Shown here piece by piece: positions 1 through 5,961 of a stretch of DNA of 6,693 nt (position 1 is the first letter of the stretch; the number at the start of each line of letters is the position of its first letter). This DNA comes from an uncultured Chloroflexota bacterium (GTDB lineage: Bacteria > Chloroflexota > Anaerolineae > Aggregatilineales > Phototrophicaceae). The stretch lies in NCBI GenBank assembly GCA_937942935.1, contig CALDGT010000339.1, forward strand, positions 1-6,693, given 5' to 3'. A program made the position numbers and the translations under genes. Under the pieces are notes generated by a model. It worked only from the letters and a program-made list of their open reading frames with translations, did not search any database and was not told where the DNA came from.

Positions 1-461
1 AGGATGTCCGCAGTGCTGTGGCACGGGCATTAGGCAACATTGGAGATGCGCGGGCGGTTGAACCCCTCATCCCCTTGCTGAAGGATAAAGAGTGGTTTGT
101 CCTCGGTGCTGTGGCATGGGCATTAGGAAACATCGGAGATGCGCGGGCAGTTGAACCCCTCATCCCTTTGCTGAAGGATAAAAACGAGGTTGTCCGCCGT
201 GCTGTGGCAGAAGCATTAGGCAACATTGGTGATGCGCGGGCAGTTGAACCCCTCATCCCCTTGCTTAAAGATGAAGATAAGTATGTCCGCAGTGGTGTGG
301 CAGAAGCATTAGGCAATATCGGAGATACGCGGGCAGTTGATTATCTCATCCCTTTGCTAAAGGATAAATATAGTGATGTCCGCCGTGATGTGGCAGAAGC
401 CCTCCGCAAAATCGGCACACCAGAGGCATTAAAAGCCCTGCGCGATGCGGGGTTTGAATAA
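1..461 (+). CDS. HEAT-repeat protein, C-terminal part (5' end outside window)
   Basis: The open frame enters from the left edge (first full codon at base 3, reading DVRSA) and stops with TAA at 459-461. The visible 152 residues are four 31-residue HEAT (PBS-lyase-like) repeats of the form VAEALGNIGDARAVEPL followed by IPLLKDK and a variable turn. A shorter capping repeat (VAEALRKIGTPEALKALRDAGFE region) closes the solenoid. Each unit gives two antiparallel helices: helix A around AVAEALGNIG and helix B around AVEPLIPLLKD. Such solenoids are known as protein-protein binding scaffolds, and some relatives act in phycobilin lyases, but nothing here indicates an enzyme. The GTG at 18 is a repeat valine, not a start, because the frame and the repeat pattern continue upstream of it. 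Partner and function are unknown. Near-identical DNA repeats suggest recent internal duplication. The HEAT identification is confident; the function is not assignable. Confidence 0.93.
   Translation, partial: DVRSAVARALGNIGDARAVEPLIPLLKDKEWFVLGAVAWALGNIGDARAVEPLIPLLKDKNEVVRRAVAEALGNIGDARAVEPLIPLLKDEDKYVRSGVAEALGNIGDTRAVDYLIPLLKDKYSDVRRDVAEALRKIGTPEALKALRDAGFE
18..389 (+). repeat. four tandem 93-bp units coding for HEAT repeats
   Basis: Units run 18-110, 111-203, 204-296 and 297-389, each beginning at the GTG of the VA(E/R/W)ALGNIGD motif; a fifth, diverged unit starts at 390. The stretch coding for GDARAVEPLIPLLKD is almost unchanged at DNA level in the first three units, including third codon positions (for example GATGCGCGGGC and GTTGAACCCCTCATCCC recur). 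The turn between repeats and the helix A edge vary. Low synonymous divergence points to recent duplication or gene conversion, so unit number may vary between strains and the region may be prone to mis-assembly. Confidence 0.9.
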
Positions 462-466
462 TTTTT

Positions 467-540
467 CGGTGGCGAGATATTTTTTCATTTCGGTGGGACA
501 TACGGGCGCGGAATTTTTTATCATTTCGGTGGGACATACG
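467..540 (+). repeat. partial REP-arm copies in direct orientation
   Basis: A 20-base string TCATTTCGGTGGGACATACG occurs identically at 485-504 and 521-540, a 36-base period. A degenerate third copy (CGGTGGCGAGATA) lies at 467-479. The shared CGGTGGGACATAC is the distal arm of the REP-like element that follows at 528-569, so the upstream copies look like truncated or iterated arms lacking the GTAG half. No coding potential is supported here. Confidence 0.75.
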
Positions 541-569
541 CGCAAAAATCGCGCTAGTACCCACCCTAC
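528..569 (-). repeat. REP-like palindrome 1 (42 bp, GTAG foot)
   Basis: Read on the minus strand, this is GTAG (569-566) followed by an outer arm GGTGGG, an inner 15-base hairpin GCGCGATTTTTGCGC (540-554), and the closing arm CCCACC. It has the same length (42 bp) as the elements at 5897-5938 and 5962-6003 and, by eye, matches the first of these at 36 of 42 positions. Most changes lie in the inner hairpin, where pairing is preserved. A GTAG tetranucleotide at the foot of an imperfect hairpin is the known hallmark of one class of REP sequences mobilised by RAYT transposases; the assignment to that class is inference. Confidence 0.75.
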
Positions 570-606
570 AATCATATTGATTTATCGGGGAAAAATCAGG
601 CGATTA

Positions 607-677
607 GTAGGGTGGCATGTATGGGACGATTAGCGTAGCGTATATCGTCCCTAATATCACGTCGCCTACGTGCCACC
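607..677 (+). repeat. REP-like palindrome 2 (long form, GTAG foot)
   Basis: GTAG (607-610) is followed by an 11-base arm GGTGGCATGTA (611-621) that pairs with TACGTGCCACC (667-677), with a single G-T wobble. Inside it a second perfect stem, GGGACGAT (623-630) with ATCGTCCC (644-651), encloses a 13-base loop TAGCGTAGCGTAT. This loop recurs, with one extra A, as the loop of element 3 at 5856-5869. The GTAG foot faces that of element 1 across 37 bases (570-606), a head-to-head pair as in BIME-type mosaics. It lies only 64 bases before the TPR gene start and could form in its 5' leader if transcription starts upstream of it. Confidence 0.75.
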
Positions 678-689
678 GCCTAGCAGATG

Positions 690-698
690 TGCTATAGT
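690..698 (+). promoter_or_regulatory. candidate extended -10 for the TPR-cupin pair
   Basis: TGCTATAGT (TGn plus TATAGT) lies 43 bases before the ATG at 742, just after REP-like element 2. No convincing -35 hexamer sits 16-18 bases upstream, because that position falls in the arm of the palindrome. An extended -10 can act with a poor -35, but this is a weak call. Confidence 0.3.
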
Positions 699-741
699 AT
701 ATAGGGAATCGCTCGGCTCATGCTAGATAGGGAAAAATCGC

Positions 742-2457
742 ATGTCATCCCCAATAAAACCACTAAAATGCTTGATTTTCGGGATATTTATGGTGTGCAT
801 GGGGATTTTTTCGCCCATCCACGCCCAATCATCTCATCCAGATTATGAGGAACTGAGGTCGCTCATGCAGGCGCATTTGGCACAGGGCAATCCTGATGAT
901 GCGATTGATATTGCCTATCAGATTTTAGACTATTACCCGTATGATGTGCAGGTGCGTTGGGAAATCTTGCCGATATTGATAGAAGAACATCGTTATTATG
1001 AATGTTTAGAGATGGGCAGGCGAGCATTTCAGATGGGGGTGGCGATTACGCCAGAATCGGCGGAATCCATCATCCATGTGATGGAATGTAGCCACATCGT
1101 AAACCTTTGGATTTACTATTCGGCGATGGATAGCACCGATTATGCCGTCACATTGGGCGAATTATTGGCTCAAAATGGGTTGCAAACCACCTATTCAGAG
1201 GCGCTCCGTATCGCGGACTTGCCTTATCCAGACAGCGAAAATAGGCTACAGATGGCGACTCAATTGGTTGCATCAGATGAAACATCCCCCTATTCCCATA
1301 TCGTCCACGCTGAAGCATTAGCTACCCAAGCATTTTATAATGAAGATAATGCCATTTTACGGGGAGCTATCGCTGAAGCCGATTTAGCCATCCGCCTCGC
1401 GCCCGATTTGGTGTGGGCATACACCACACGGGCATATATGGCGTTCTATGACTATTTTCTGAATGAAGAAAAGGAAGATTCTATTCAAGAGGCGCTCGAT
1501 TATGTTCAGATGGCGCTTGATATAGACCCCACCAATTATGAGGCACTCATCATCCAAGTGATATTACTCAGATACATGCCTGATGAAGCCTTACAAGCAC
1601 AAGGCGATGCCGCTTATGAACACTTTTTGAATTTATATCCGTGGGCGATAACACCAAGTGAGATAGAAAACGCGGGTTGGTCGCCAGAAGGTTGTGAACA
1701 GGTTGCACCACGTTTTCACCAATTTATCGCCTATTATCCCTATCCACCGTATAGCACCGACCCGTTTGATATTTATGAATTTTATCACTATTGCGGGTTT
1801 GATAGTGTGGAATTTGTGTGTGACCCAACGCTCGATTATCCAAGCACCCTTTCGGATGTCTTTTTACACAATCGGTATGAAGGGCATTTCTTATCGCTGG
1901 CACAATGTTGGGCATCATTTGAGCCAGAAAATGGTGAGGCACTCCGCGCATTGGGCGATGCGTATCTGTGGACAGCACAATATCCCTTGCCCATCGTGCG
2001 GATTTTCGATATGGGCGGACCCGCCCCGATTCATAACGGAGAACCGTATCAAAGCGCGATAGAGGCGTTTAGCAGGGCGATTGAGTTATCCCCCGATGAT
2101 GCTTATTTATATGCCAGTCGTGCCGAAGCCTATTGGTTACTCCAAGATTATCCCGCGTGTGTCGAAAGTGCGGAGCAATCGCTGGCATTAGACCCCAATT
2201 ATGTGTATCCGTTAGAATTGATGGTAGTCTGTTCTCATGCGAGGGGCAACCTGACCGATGCGATTGTGGCGGGCGAAATGGTGCGCCAAATTGCCCCAGC
2301 CAATACCTTTGCGCTGATGGCGCTGGCGGATAGTTATTTGAAAAAAGATAATTGTGAGCAAGCCTTAGCCATTGCGGATATGAATCTGGTCATTATCCCC
2401 TATATAGAGATAGAAGAATCGGATATTATCACCAAAATCAGAGAAGCGTGTGAATAA
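742..2457 (+). CDS. secreted TPR-repeat protein
   Basis: 571 residues. The N-terminus (MSSPIKPLK, hydrophobic LIFGIFMVCMGIF, then SPIHA) is a good Sec signal peptide with likely cleavage after A28. No lipobox is seen around C10 or C19. The mature protein is helical with TPR-like units. A first group lies at about 34-100 (AHLAQGNPDDAIDIAYQIL). A middle group lies at about 185-300 (AIAEADLAIRLAPD, ALDYVQMALDIDP). A clear C-terminal group lies at about 397-550 (ALRALGDAYLW, AIEAFSRAIELSPDDAYLYA, CVESAEQSLALDPNY, AIVAGEMVRQIAP, QALAIADMNLVIIP). The stretch 300-390 is rich in Tyr and Pro with several Cys and has no obvious TPR. TPRs bind peptides or assemble complexes, so an extracytoplasmic scaffold is likely; the partner is unknown. 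The start is chosen for the signal peptide and an AGGGA at 729-733, eight bases upstream. Twenty-six bases separate it from the cupin gene. Confidence 0.92.
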   Translation: MSSPIKPLKCLIFGIFMVCMGIFSPIHAQSSHPDYEELRSLMQAHLAQGNPDDAIDIAYQILDYYPYDVQVRWEILPILIEEHRYYECLEMGRRAFQMGVAITPESAESIIHVMECSHIVNLWIYYSAMDSTDYAVTLGELLAQNGLQTTYSEALRIADLPYPDSENRLQMATQLVASDETSPYSHIVHAEALATQAFYNEDNAILRGAIAEADLAIRLAPDLVWAYTTRAYMAFYDYFLNEEKEDSIQEALDYVQMALDIDPTNYEALIIQVILLRYMPDEALQAQGDAAYEHFLNLYPWAITPSEIENAGWSPEGCEQVAPRFHQFIAYYPYPPYSTDPFDIYEFYHYCGFDSVEFVCDPTLDYPSTLSDVFLHNRYEGHFLSLAQCWASFEPENGEALRALGDAYLWTAQYPLPIVRIFDMGGPAPIHNGEPYQSAIEAFSRAIELSPDDAYLYASRAEAYWLLQDYPACVESAEQSLALDPNYVYPLELMVVCSHARGNLTDAIVAGEMVRQIAPANTFALMALADSYLKKDNCEQALAIADMNLVIIPYIEIEESDIITKIREACE

Positions 2458-2483
2458 ACCAATCAGAACAGGAGAAAAAATTC

Positions 2484-2903
2484 ATGATTTTTGTCCCACC
2501 CAACACGGGCGAGCCATTGGTGGCTGGCATTATCTGTAAAATTAGCACCGATAGCACCCATGGCGCGTATACCGTCATCGAATTGAGTTTGCCCGCAGGT
2601 GGCGGTGCGCCCTTGCATACTCACCAGCGAGAAGATGAAATTTTTTATATCTTAGATGGGGTGTGTGAGGTGACATGCGATGGCAAAACACATCTCGCAG
2701 AGGCGGGCGCGATGGTCGTTTTGCCAAAAAATAGCCTGCACGCCTTTCGTAATGTCGGTGATAAGCCGAATCGCATCCTCATCACCGCCGTCCCCGGTGG
2801 ATTAGACCATTATTTTGCAGAATTGGCACAAATCCGCAATGATGACCCAGAAGCAGGGCAAAAAGTCGCCGATATTCATGCGCGGTATCAGATTCAGTTT
2901 TAG
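2484..2903 (+). CDS. small single-domain cupin protein
   Basis: 139 residues, preceded by AGGAG (2470-2474) nine bases before the ATG. Cupin motif 1 is visible at about 39-59: GGGAPLHTHQREDEIFYILDG, with metal ligands H45, H47 and E52. Motif 2 is at about 75-90: GAMVVLPKNSLHAFRN, with ligand H86 and the conserved final Asn. All four usual ligands are present, so a metal-binding beta-barrel is expected. Size and the REDEIFYILDG style match the quercetin-dioxygenase-like small cupins common in bacteria, but their substrates are mostly unknown and none can be inferred here. The C-terminal 35 residues (from about 105) look helical (FAELAQIRNDDPEAGQKVADIHARY). No signal peptide is seen, so it is probably cytoplasmic, unlike the secreted TPR protein encoded just upstream. 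The short gap implies co-transcription. Confidence 0.92.
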   Translation: MIFVPPNTGEPLVAGIICKISTDSTHGAYTVIELSLPAGGGAPLHTHQREDEIFYILDGVCEVTCDGKTHLAEAGAMVVLPKNSLHAFRNVGDKPNRILITAVPGGLDHYFAELAQIRNDDPEAGQKVADIHARYQIQF

Positions 2904-2904
2904 G

Positions 2905-2929
2905 CGTATTTATCCCTTGAAATACGTTT
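2905..2929 (+). terminator. possible weak terminator after the cupin gene
   Basis: CGTATTT (2905-2911) pairs with AAATACG (2920-2926) around an 8-base loop, starting two bases after the TAG stop, and is followed only by TTT. The stem is AT-rich and the U tract short, so the efficiency would be low. The stronger hairpins at 2989-3069 may do the work. Confidence 0.3.
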
Positions 2930-2988
2930 GTAGGAGCATCCTTTATGCAAGTTAGTTTTTAATACGGAGTATAACCTCACCCCTAAAT

Positions 2989-3069
2989 CCCCTCTCCTAA
3001 GCGGAGAGGGGACTTCAAAATCACATGAAACGACGTTTTCGCACCCTTCTCTAGCATGGAGAAGGGTGC
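2989..3069. repeat. two strong palindromes, probable dispersed repeat
   Basis: Hairpin a: CCCCTCTCC (2989-2997) and GGAGAGGGG (3003-3011), 9 bp, 5-base loop. Hairpin b: GCACCCTTCTC (3041-3051) and GAGAAGGGTGC (3059-3069), 11 bp, 7-base loop. Both are perfect. Neither is followed by a U tract on either strand, so they are not textbook intrinsic terminators, though they could block 3' exonucleases or end transcripts from both sides. The lead-in CCTCACCCCTAAAT before hairpin a is, from memory, like intergenic repeats common in cyanobacteria and Chloroflexota; this was not searched. They differ in sequence from the GTAG-footed elements and should count as a separate family. Confidence 0.7.
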
Positions 3070-3151
3070 GGGGGCTATATGAATTCGCTCATGCTCTGGG
3101 GCGAATTTCAAAAGCTAATTCTGAGCGAAAAAAACAAATCGCAAATTCTGC

Positions 3152-3182
3152 AAAAAAATTAACTTGCCCTAAGATAAGCAAG
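3152..3182 (-). terminator. possible intrinsic terminator for the kinase transcript
   Basis: On the minus strand, CTTGC (3182-3178) can pair with GCAAG (3167-3163), followed by TTAA and then seven T (3158-3152). It lies about 60 bases after the stop of the 66-residue gene. The stem is only 5 bp with a 10-base loop, but the U tract is good. Confidence 0.4.
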
Positions 3183-3242
3183 AGAGTCTCCCCTCTTGTG
3201 TTTTGATATTGTGTGTAATTGATACGTAGCAAATCAGCCATG

Positions 3243-3443
3243 TTATTCATCATCCAACAATTTTTGGAGTTGATTGGCGGCAGTAGCGGAATCGTATGGC
3301 GACCATACATCATATTCCGTAGCTAAAAGTATCGGAGTTTGTTCCTCTTGGGCAAGGTCATTCATTAACTTTTGAATGACTTGCCATTTTTCATGTCGTT
3401 TAAGATGCCCTAATTCCTCTATCAATTCGTTTATATTCATCAT
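3243..3443 (-). CDS. small acidic protein with a YDVWSPYDS motif, coupled to the kinase gene
   Basis: 66 residues. The N-terminal half (about 4-34, NINELIEELGHLKRHEKW and on to LMNDLAQEE) should be an amphipathic helix. The middle holds YDVWSPYDS (44-52), and the end (53-66) is a second short acidic helix ending LLDDE. No membrane segment or signal is present. From memory, short proteins with an (Y)xVWSPYD(S/A)xxAAxxLxxLL tail are widespread as uncharacterised proteins in cyanobacteria and Chloroflexota; no function is claimed. The start is supported by AGAGGA (minus strand of 3456-3451) seven bases upstream. That site overlaps the last base of the kinase stop codon, and only 12 bases separate the two genes, so translation is probably coupled. 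A second ATG follows immediately, so the true start could be one codon later. An antitoxin-like role is possible from size and charge, but no toxin partner is adjacent. Confidence 0.8.
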   Translation of the reverse strand: MMNINELIEELGHLKRHEKWQVIQKLMNDLAQEEQTPILLATEYDVWSPYDSATAANQLQKLLDDE

Positions 3444-3455
3444 GATATTATCCTC

Positions 3456-5738
3456 TCACGGGACAAGGGTCAAAATGCCATCGGCTTCTTGAACCACCCA
3501 TCCGGTTTGATTGTTATATAGCACATGCCACCATGTATACCCCTCTGCGGATACGGGTCCGCCGATGATTTGCACACGCGCACCGGGCGACAAATTTTGT
3601 ATCAGGCGTGAGCCTGTGCTGGTGTTCTCGCGCATTTTTAAGCCTTCATCGTTGGTATAAACAGTCACATAAGCGCCAATTTGGAAGCGCGACAAATCTA
3701 ACGGCTCAAACCAAACATCGCCACCTGCGCTTTCGGCTGTCCAACCGCGTGTCCCGTTCCATTCCACACGCCACCAAACAATCGCATCATCGCACACGGG
3801 ACCTTCAATCAGTTCCATCAACCCGCCCAATTCGATAAAATCAATTTGGGTGGCGGTCACACTCGGCGATTGGCGCATCCGATTTCTGCCCCCTGTGGGG
3901 GTGAGCCTCGCAAAATCGCCCACCGCAAAATAAGAGGCAGATGTCCCCGCACAAACAAACGGAATGCGCGTTTCTGTGGCGGAGATCGTAACGGGAGTTA
4001 CGTTCAAAGTACGTGTTGGGGTTGGCGGAAGCGACAATGCGCTTTGTGTGCGGGCAAAAGCGGTCTGGGTGGCATAAAATTGGCGGGCAATTTCTGTGCC
4101 TTGCACATCCACCGTATTGGTGAAGGTCGGGCTTGGGCGCGGGGTATTGGTCGCGCTTGGGGTGACGGATGGCGTGACCGTCAGCGTTGAGGTATCGGTT
4201 GGCGATGGCGTGATGGTGAGGGTCGGCGTGGGTGTGATGGTGGGCGCGAGTGCGGTCTCCGTGGCGATTCTGGCGATGGTGGTCGCTTCAATACGTTGTT
4301 CCAATGCCAACGCGACGGCTTCTGCCTCTGCGGTTTGTGTCGAAATAGTATCGAGTGTCGCTTGGGCTTGGGCATTCAGGGTCGCCGCCCGTTGGGTACT
4401 CGATAATGTCGGGGTAAAGGTATTGGTCGGTGTGTTGGTGATGGTCGCCGTTGCCGTTTTGGTGGATGTTGCCGTATTTTCGGGCGTATTGGTCGCATCG
4501 GGCGTATCGGTTTGCACCAACACGACAGCCGGTTGTGATGTTGGGGTGGCGGTTGCTGTGACCGAATTATTATTCATATTTGAAAACACCAAAAATGACC
4601 CAACCCCCAACACCGCCAAGACAATCACCCCAACCACCCATAAAAGCGGGTTACTTTTGGGCTTTTGGGCGCTATAAGTCGGTGGGTATGGTGTGCCGTA
4701 TTGTTGCGGTGGCGGGGGCGTGCCATACGGTTGCGGTGTGCCATACGGTTGGGGGGTAGGATAGGGTGTGTTGCCAAATGGGGTCGGTGGATTGCCCGCA
4801 AACGGTGTTTTTGGGATATTGGATGGGGTTGGTGTGGGTGCTTTTGGCAAATTAAAGGTGAAAAAGTTGGTATGCACCCCGCTACTAATCCCCGCGATGG
4901 CGTTATGAAATGCCCGCGAAAATTCCATGCAATTCGGATACCGATTTTGTGCCTCTTTCGCCAATGCCCGATTCAAAACGGTGCTGACCGTTGGTGGCAC
5001 AGTGGCGCGGAGGACATTGATATCGGTGGGCATTTCGTTGAGGTGCTTGTGCATGAGCGCGAATGGTGTATCGGCTTTGAATGGCATTTGCCCTGTGATG
5101 ACGGCATACATCAACACACCCAACGCATATTGGTCAGAGGCGGGCGAAACAGGGTCGCCTTTCCATTGTTCTGGGGGCATAAATGATGGCGTGCCAATAG
5201 ATGCGCCTGTATGGGTGAGCGCCGATGAAGAATCGCTGAGGAGTTTGGCAATCCCAAAATCCACCACATACGCCCGCCCTTGATGGTCGAACATGATGTT
5301 ACCCAATTTGATATCGCGGTGAATCACACCCAAACTATGGGCATAATCCATCGCGCTCCCAATCTGATTGAGCAATTCATCCGCTTCTTCTAATGAAGGC
5401 AATGGGCGATTTTCGGTGATGAGCCGATTAATCCGTTCTTGTAACGACCCACCCGTGAGGTAACGCATGACGATGTAGGTATACATCCCTTGTTGCCCAT
5501 AATCGTATACAGGGACAATATGTGGATGCTCCAATTTGGCGGCGGTTTGCGCCTCGCGGTTGAAGCGCTCCAAAAAGCCCGCCTCTTGTGCCATTTGGGG
5601 CAACATGACCTTCACCGCCACTGTGCGATTGAGGGCGCGTTGTGTGGCGCGGTATACACTCCCCATGCCCCCTGCCCCTAACATTTCTACGATTTCGTAT
5701 TGTCCTAGTCGTTGCCCAATCAGTGCATCTGTCGTCAT
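3456..5738 (-). CDS. membrane Ser/Thr protein kinase (PknB type) with two extracellular SH3b domains
   Basis: 760 residues. The kinase domain, about 14-275, has the glycine loop GAGGMGSVY (21-29), Lys43 in AVKV, helix C Glu62, the catalytic loop HRDIKLGN (140-147), DFG (160-162), GTPSFMPPE (182-190, the APE motif with Pro for Ala), Asp202 and Arg267. All catalytic residues are intact, so it should phosphorylate Ser/Thr of unknown targets. A Pro-rich cytoplasmic juxtamembrane region (300-358) contains repeated PYGTP. One membrane helix lies at about 364-385. Outside the cell follow a Thr/Pro-rich linker (393-450), a helical Ala/Gln/Thr stretch (450-497), more TPTPT-type sequence (499-542), another helical piece (545-570), and two SH3b-like domains (about 600-680 and 686-758). 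These carry matching blocks WWRVEWNGTRGW and WWHVLYNNQTGW, which probably contact cell wall or another surface ligand. C596 and C649 could pair. AGGAG (minus strand of 5753-5749) lies 10 bases before the ATG. The domain plan is confident; the ligand is unknown. Confidence 0.95.
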   Translation of the reverse strand: MTTDALIGQRLGQYEIVEMLGAGGMGSVYRATQRALNRTVAVKVMLPQMAQEAGFLERFNREAQTAAKLEHPHIVPVYDYGQQGMYTYIVMRYLTGGSLQERINRLITENRPLPSLEEADELLNQIGSAMDYAHSLGVIHRDIKLGNIMFDHQGRAYVVDFGIAKLLSDSSSALTHTGASIGTPSFMPPEQWKGDPVSPASDQYALGVLMYAVITGQMPFKADTPFALMHKHLNEMPTDINVLRATVPPTVSTVLNRALAKEAQNRYPNCMEFSRAFHNAIAGISSGVHTNFFTFNLPKAPTPTPSNIPKTPFAGNPPTPFGNTPYPTPQPYGTPQPYGTPPPPQQYGTPYPPTYSAQKPKSNPLLWVVGVIVLAVLGVGSFLVFSNMNNNSVTATATPTSQPAVVLVQTDTPDATNTPENTATSTKTATATITNTPTNTFTPTLSSTQRAATLNAQAQATLDTISTQTAEAEAVALALEQRIEATTIARIATETALAPTITPTPTLTITPSPTDTSTLTVTPSVTPSATNTPRPSPTFTNTVDVQGTEIARQFYATQTAFARTQSALSLPPTPTRTLNVTPVTISATETRIPFVCAGTSASYFAVGDFARLTPTGGRNRMRQSPSVTATQIDFIELGGLMELIEGPVCDDAIVWWRVEWNGTRGWTAESAGGDVWFEPLDLSRFQIGAYVTVYTNDEGLKMRENTSTGSRLIQNLSPGARVQIIGGPVSAEGYTWWHVLYNNQTGWVVQEADGILTLVP

Positions 5739-5764
5739 CCGCTCATCGCTCCTGTGTCATTCAT

Positions 5765-5788
5765 CCCAAATCCGCCATGATATTTGGG
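5765..5788 (-). promoter_or_regulatory. inverted repeat in the kinase 5' leader
   Basis: CCCAAAT (5765-5771) and ATTTGGG (5782-5788) form a 7-bp perfect stem with a 10-base loop, ending 27 bases before the kinase start codon and 12 bases before its AGGAG. It could be an operator or an mRNA leader hairpin. No clear -10/-35 for the kinase was found, so the gene may be read from the response-regulator promoter. Confidence 0.35.
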
Positions 5789-5805
5789 GGTTGTTGTTTT
5801 TGACC

Positions 5806-5862
5806 TATCGGTGGCACATATGCCTTGTGGTGACACATACGCCTATCGGTGGCACATACGCT
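5806..5862 (+). repeat. three tandem 19-bp REP-arm units
   Basis: Units at 5806-5824, 5825-5843 and 5844-5862 follow TATCGGTGGCACATACGCC with a few changes (the second has TTGTGGTGAC at its start). The third unit runs into the distal arm and loop of REP-like element 3. Like the partial copies at 467-540, these are arms without the GTAG half. They use the GGTGGCAC variant of the adjacent element rather than the GGTGGGAC variant of the other locus. Confidence 0.8.
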
Positions 5863-5881
5863 ATCGCTAGTGCCACCCTAC
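5848..5881 (-). repeat. REP-like palindrome 3 (short form, GTAG foot)
   Basis: Read on the minus strand: GTAG (5881-5878), arm GGTGGCAC (5877-5870), loop TAGCGATAGCGTAT, and closing arm GTGCCACC (5855-5848). The 8-bp stem is perfect. The loop is that of element 2 (631-643) with one extra A, although the stems differ in length. Its GTAG foot faces that of element 4 across 15 bases. Confidence 0.75.
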
Positions 5882-5896
5882 CATCTCATTTATCTT

Positions 5897-5938
5897 GTAG
5901 GGTGGGTACTAGGGCGCTTCTCGCCTGTATGTCCCACC
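5897..5938 (+). repeat. REP-like palindrome 4 (42 bp, GTAG foot)
   Basis: GTAG (5897-5900), outer arms GGTGGG (5901-5906) and CCCACC (5933-5938), and inner hairpin GGGCG/CGCCT around CTTCT (5912-5926). It differs from element 5 at two positions only, and one of these turns a G-C pair of the inner stem into G-T. The similarity extends leftwards through ATTTATCTT (5888-5896), so the duplicated unit is at least 51 bp. Confidence 0.8.
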
Positions 5939-5961
5939 ATCCCATTCATCTTATTTATCTT

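Larger units (their letters stand above)
2904..3242. other. convergent intergenic region without a gene
   Basis: The cupin gene (+) and the 66-residue gene (-) end towards each other across these 339 bases. No ORF here has a convincing start, ribosome-binding site or protein-like composition. The region holds a weak stem right after the cupin stop, two strong GC-rich palindromes (2989-3069), and an A-rich part (about 3110-3160) with two AATTCTG strings (3118-3124 and 3144-3150) each followed by a run of A. The latter probably serve termination of the minus-strand transcript. Confidence 0.7.

Noticed and set aside
18..461. Complete 147-residue HEAT gene starting at GTG 18
   Set aside because: The frame and the repeat pattern continue upstream to the window edge (DVRSA), and the GTG is the first valine of a repeat with no ribosome-binding site.
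346..633. Overlapping ORFs on both strands (346-564 minus, 445-633 plus)
   Set aside because: They only translate the end of the HEAT gene and the intergenic repeats, giving duplicated strings such as RARMSHRN. There is no supporting start signal.
1694..2333. ORFs inside the TPR gene on either strand
   Set aside because: They are frame shadows of a well-supported gene with a signal peptide and TPR repeats.
3089..3313. 74-residue minus-strand ORF overlapping the small gene
   Set aside because: It overlaps the 66-residue gene in another frame, has no good ribosome-binding site, and its composition is not protein-like.
4096..4677. 193-residue plus-strand ORF rich in Val/Gly
   Set aside because: It is the antisense shadow of the Thr/Pro-rich stalk of the kinase, whose codons read as Val/Gly on the other strand. 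The kinase frame has clear domains.
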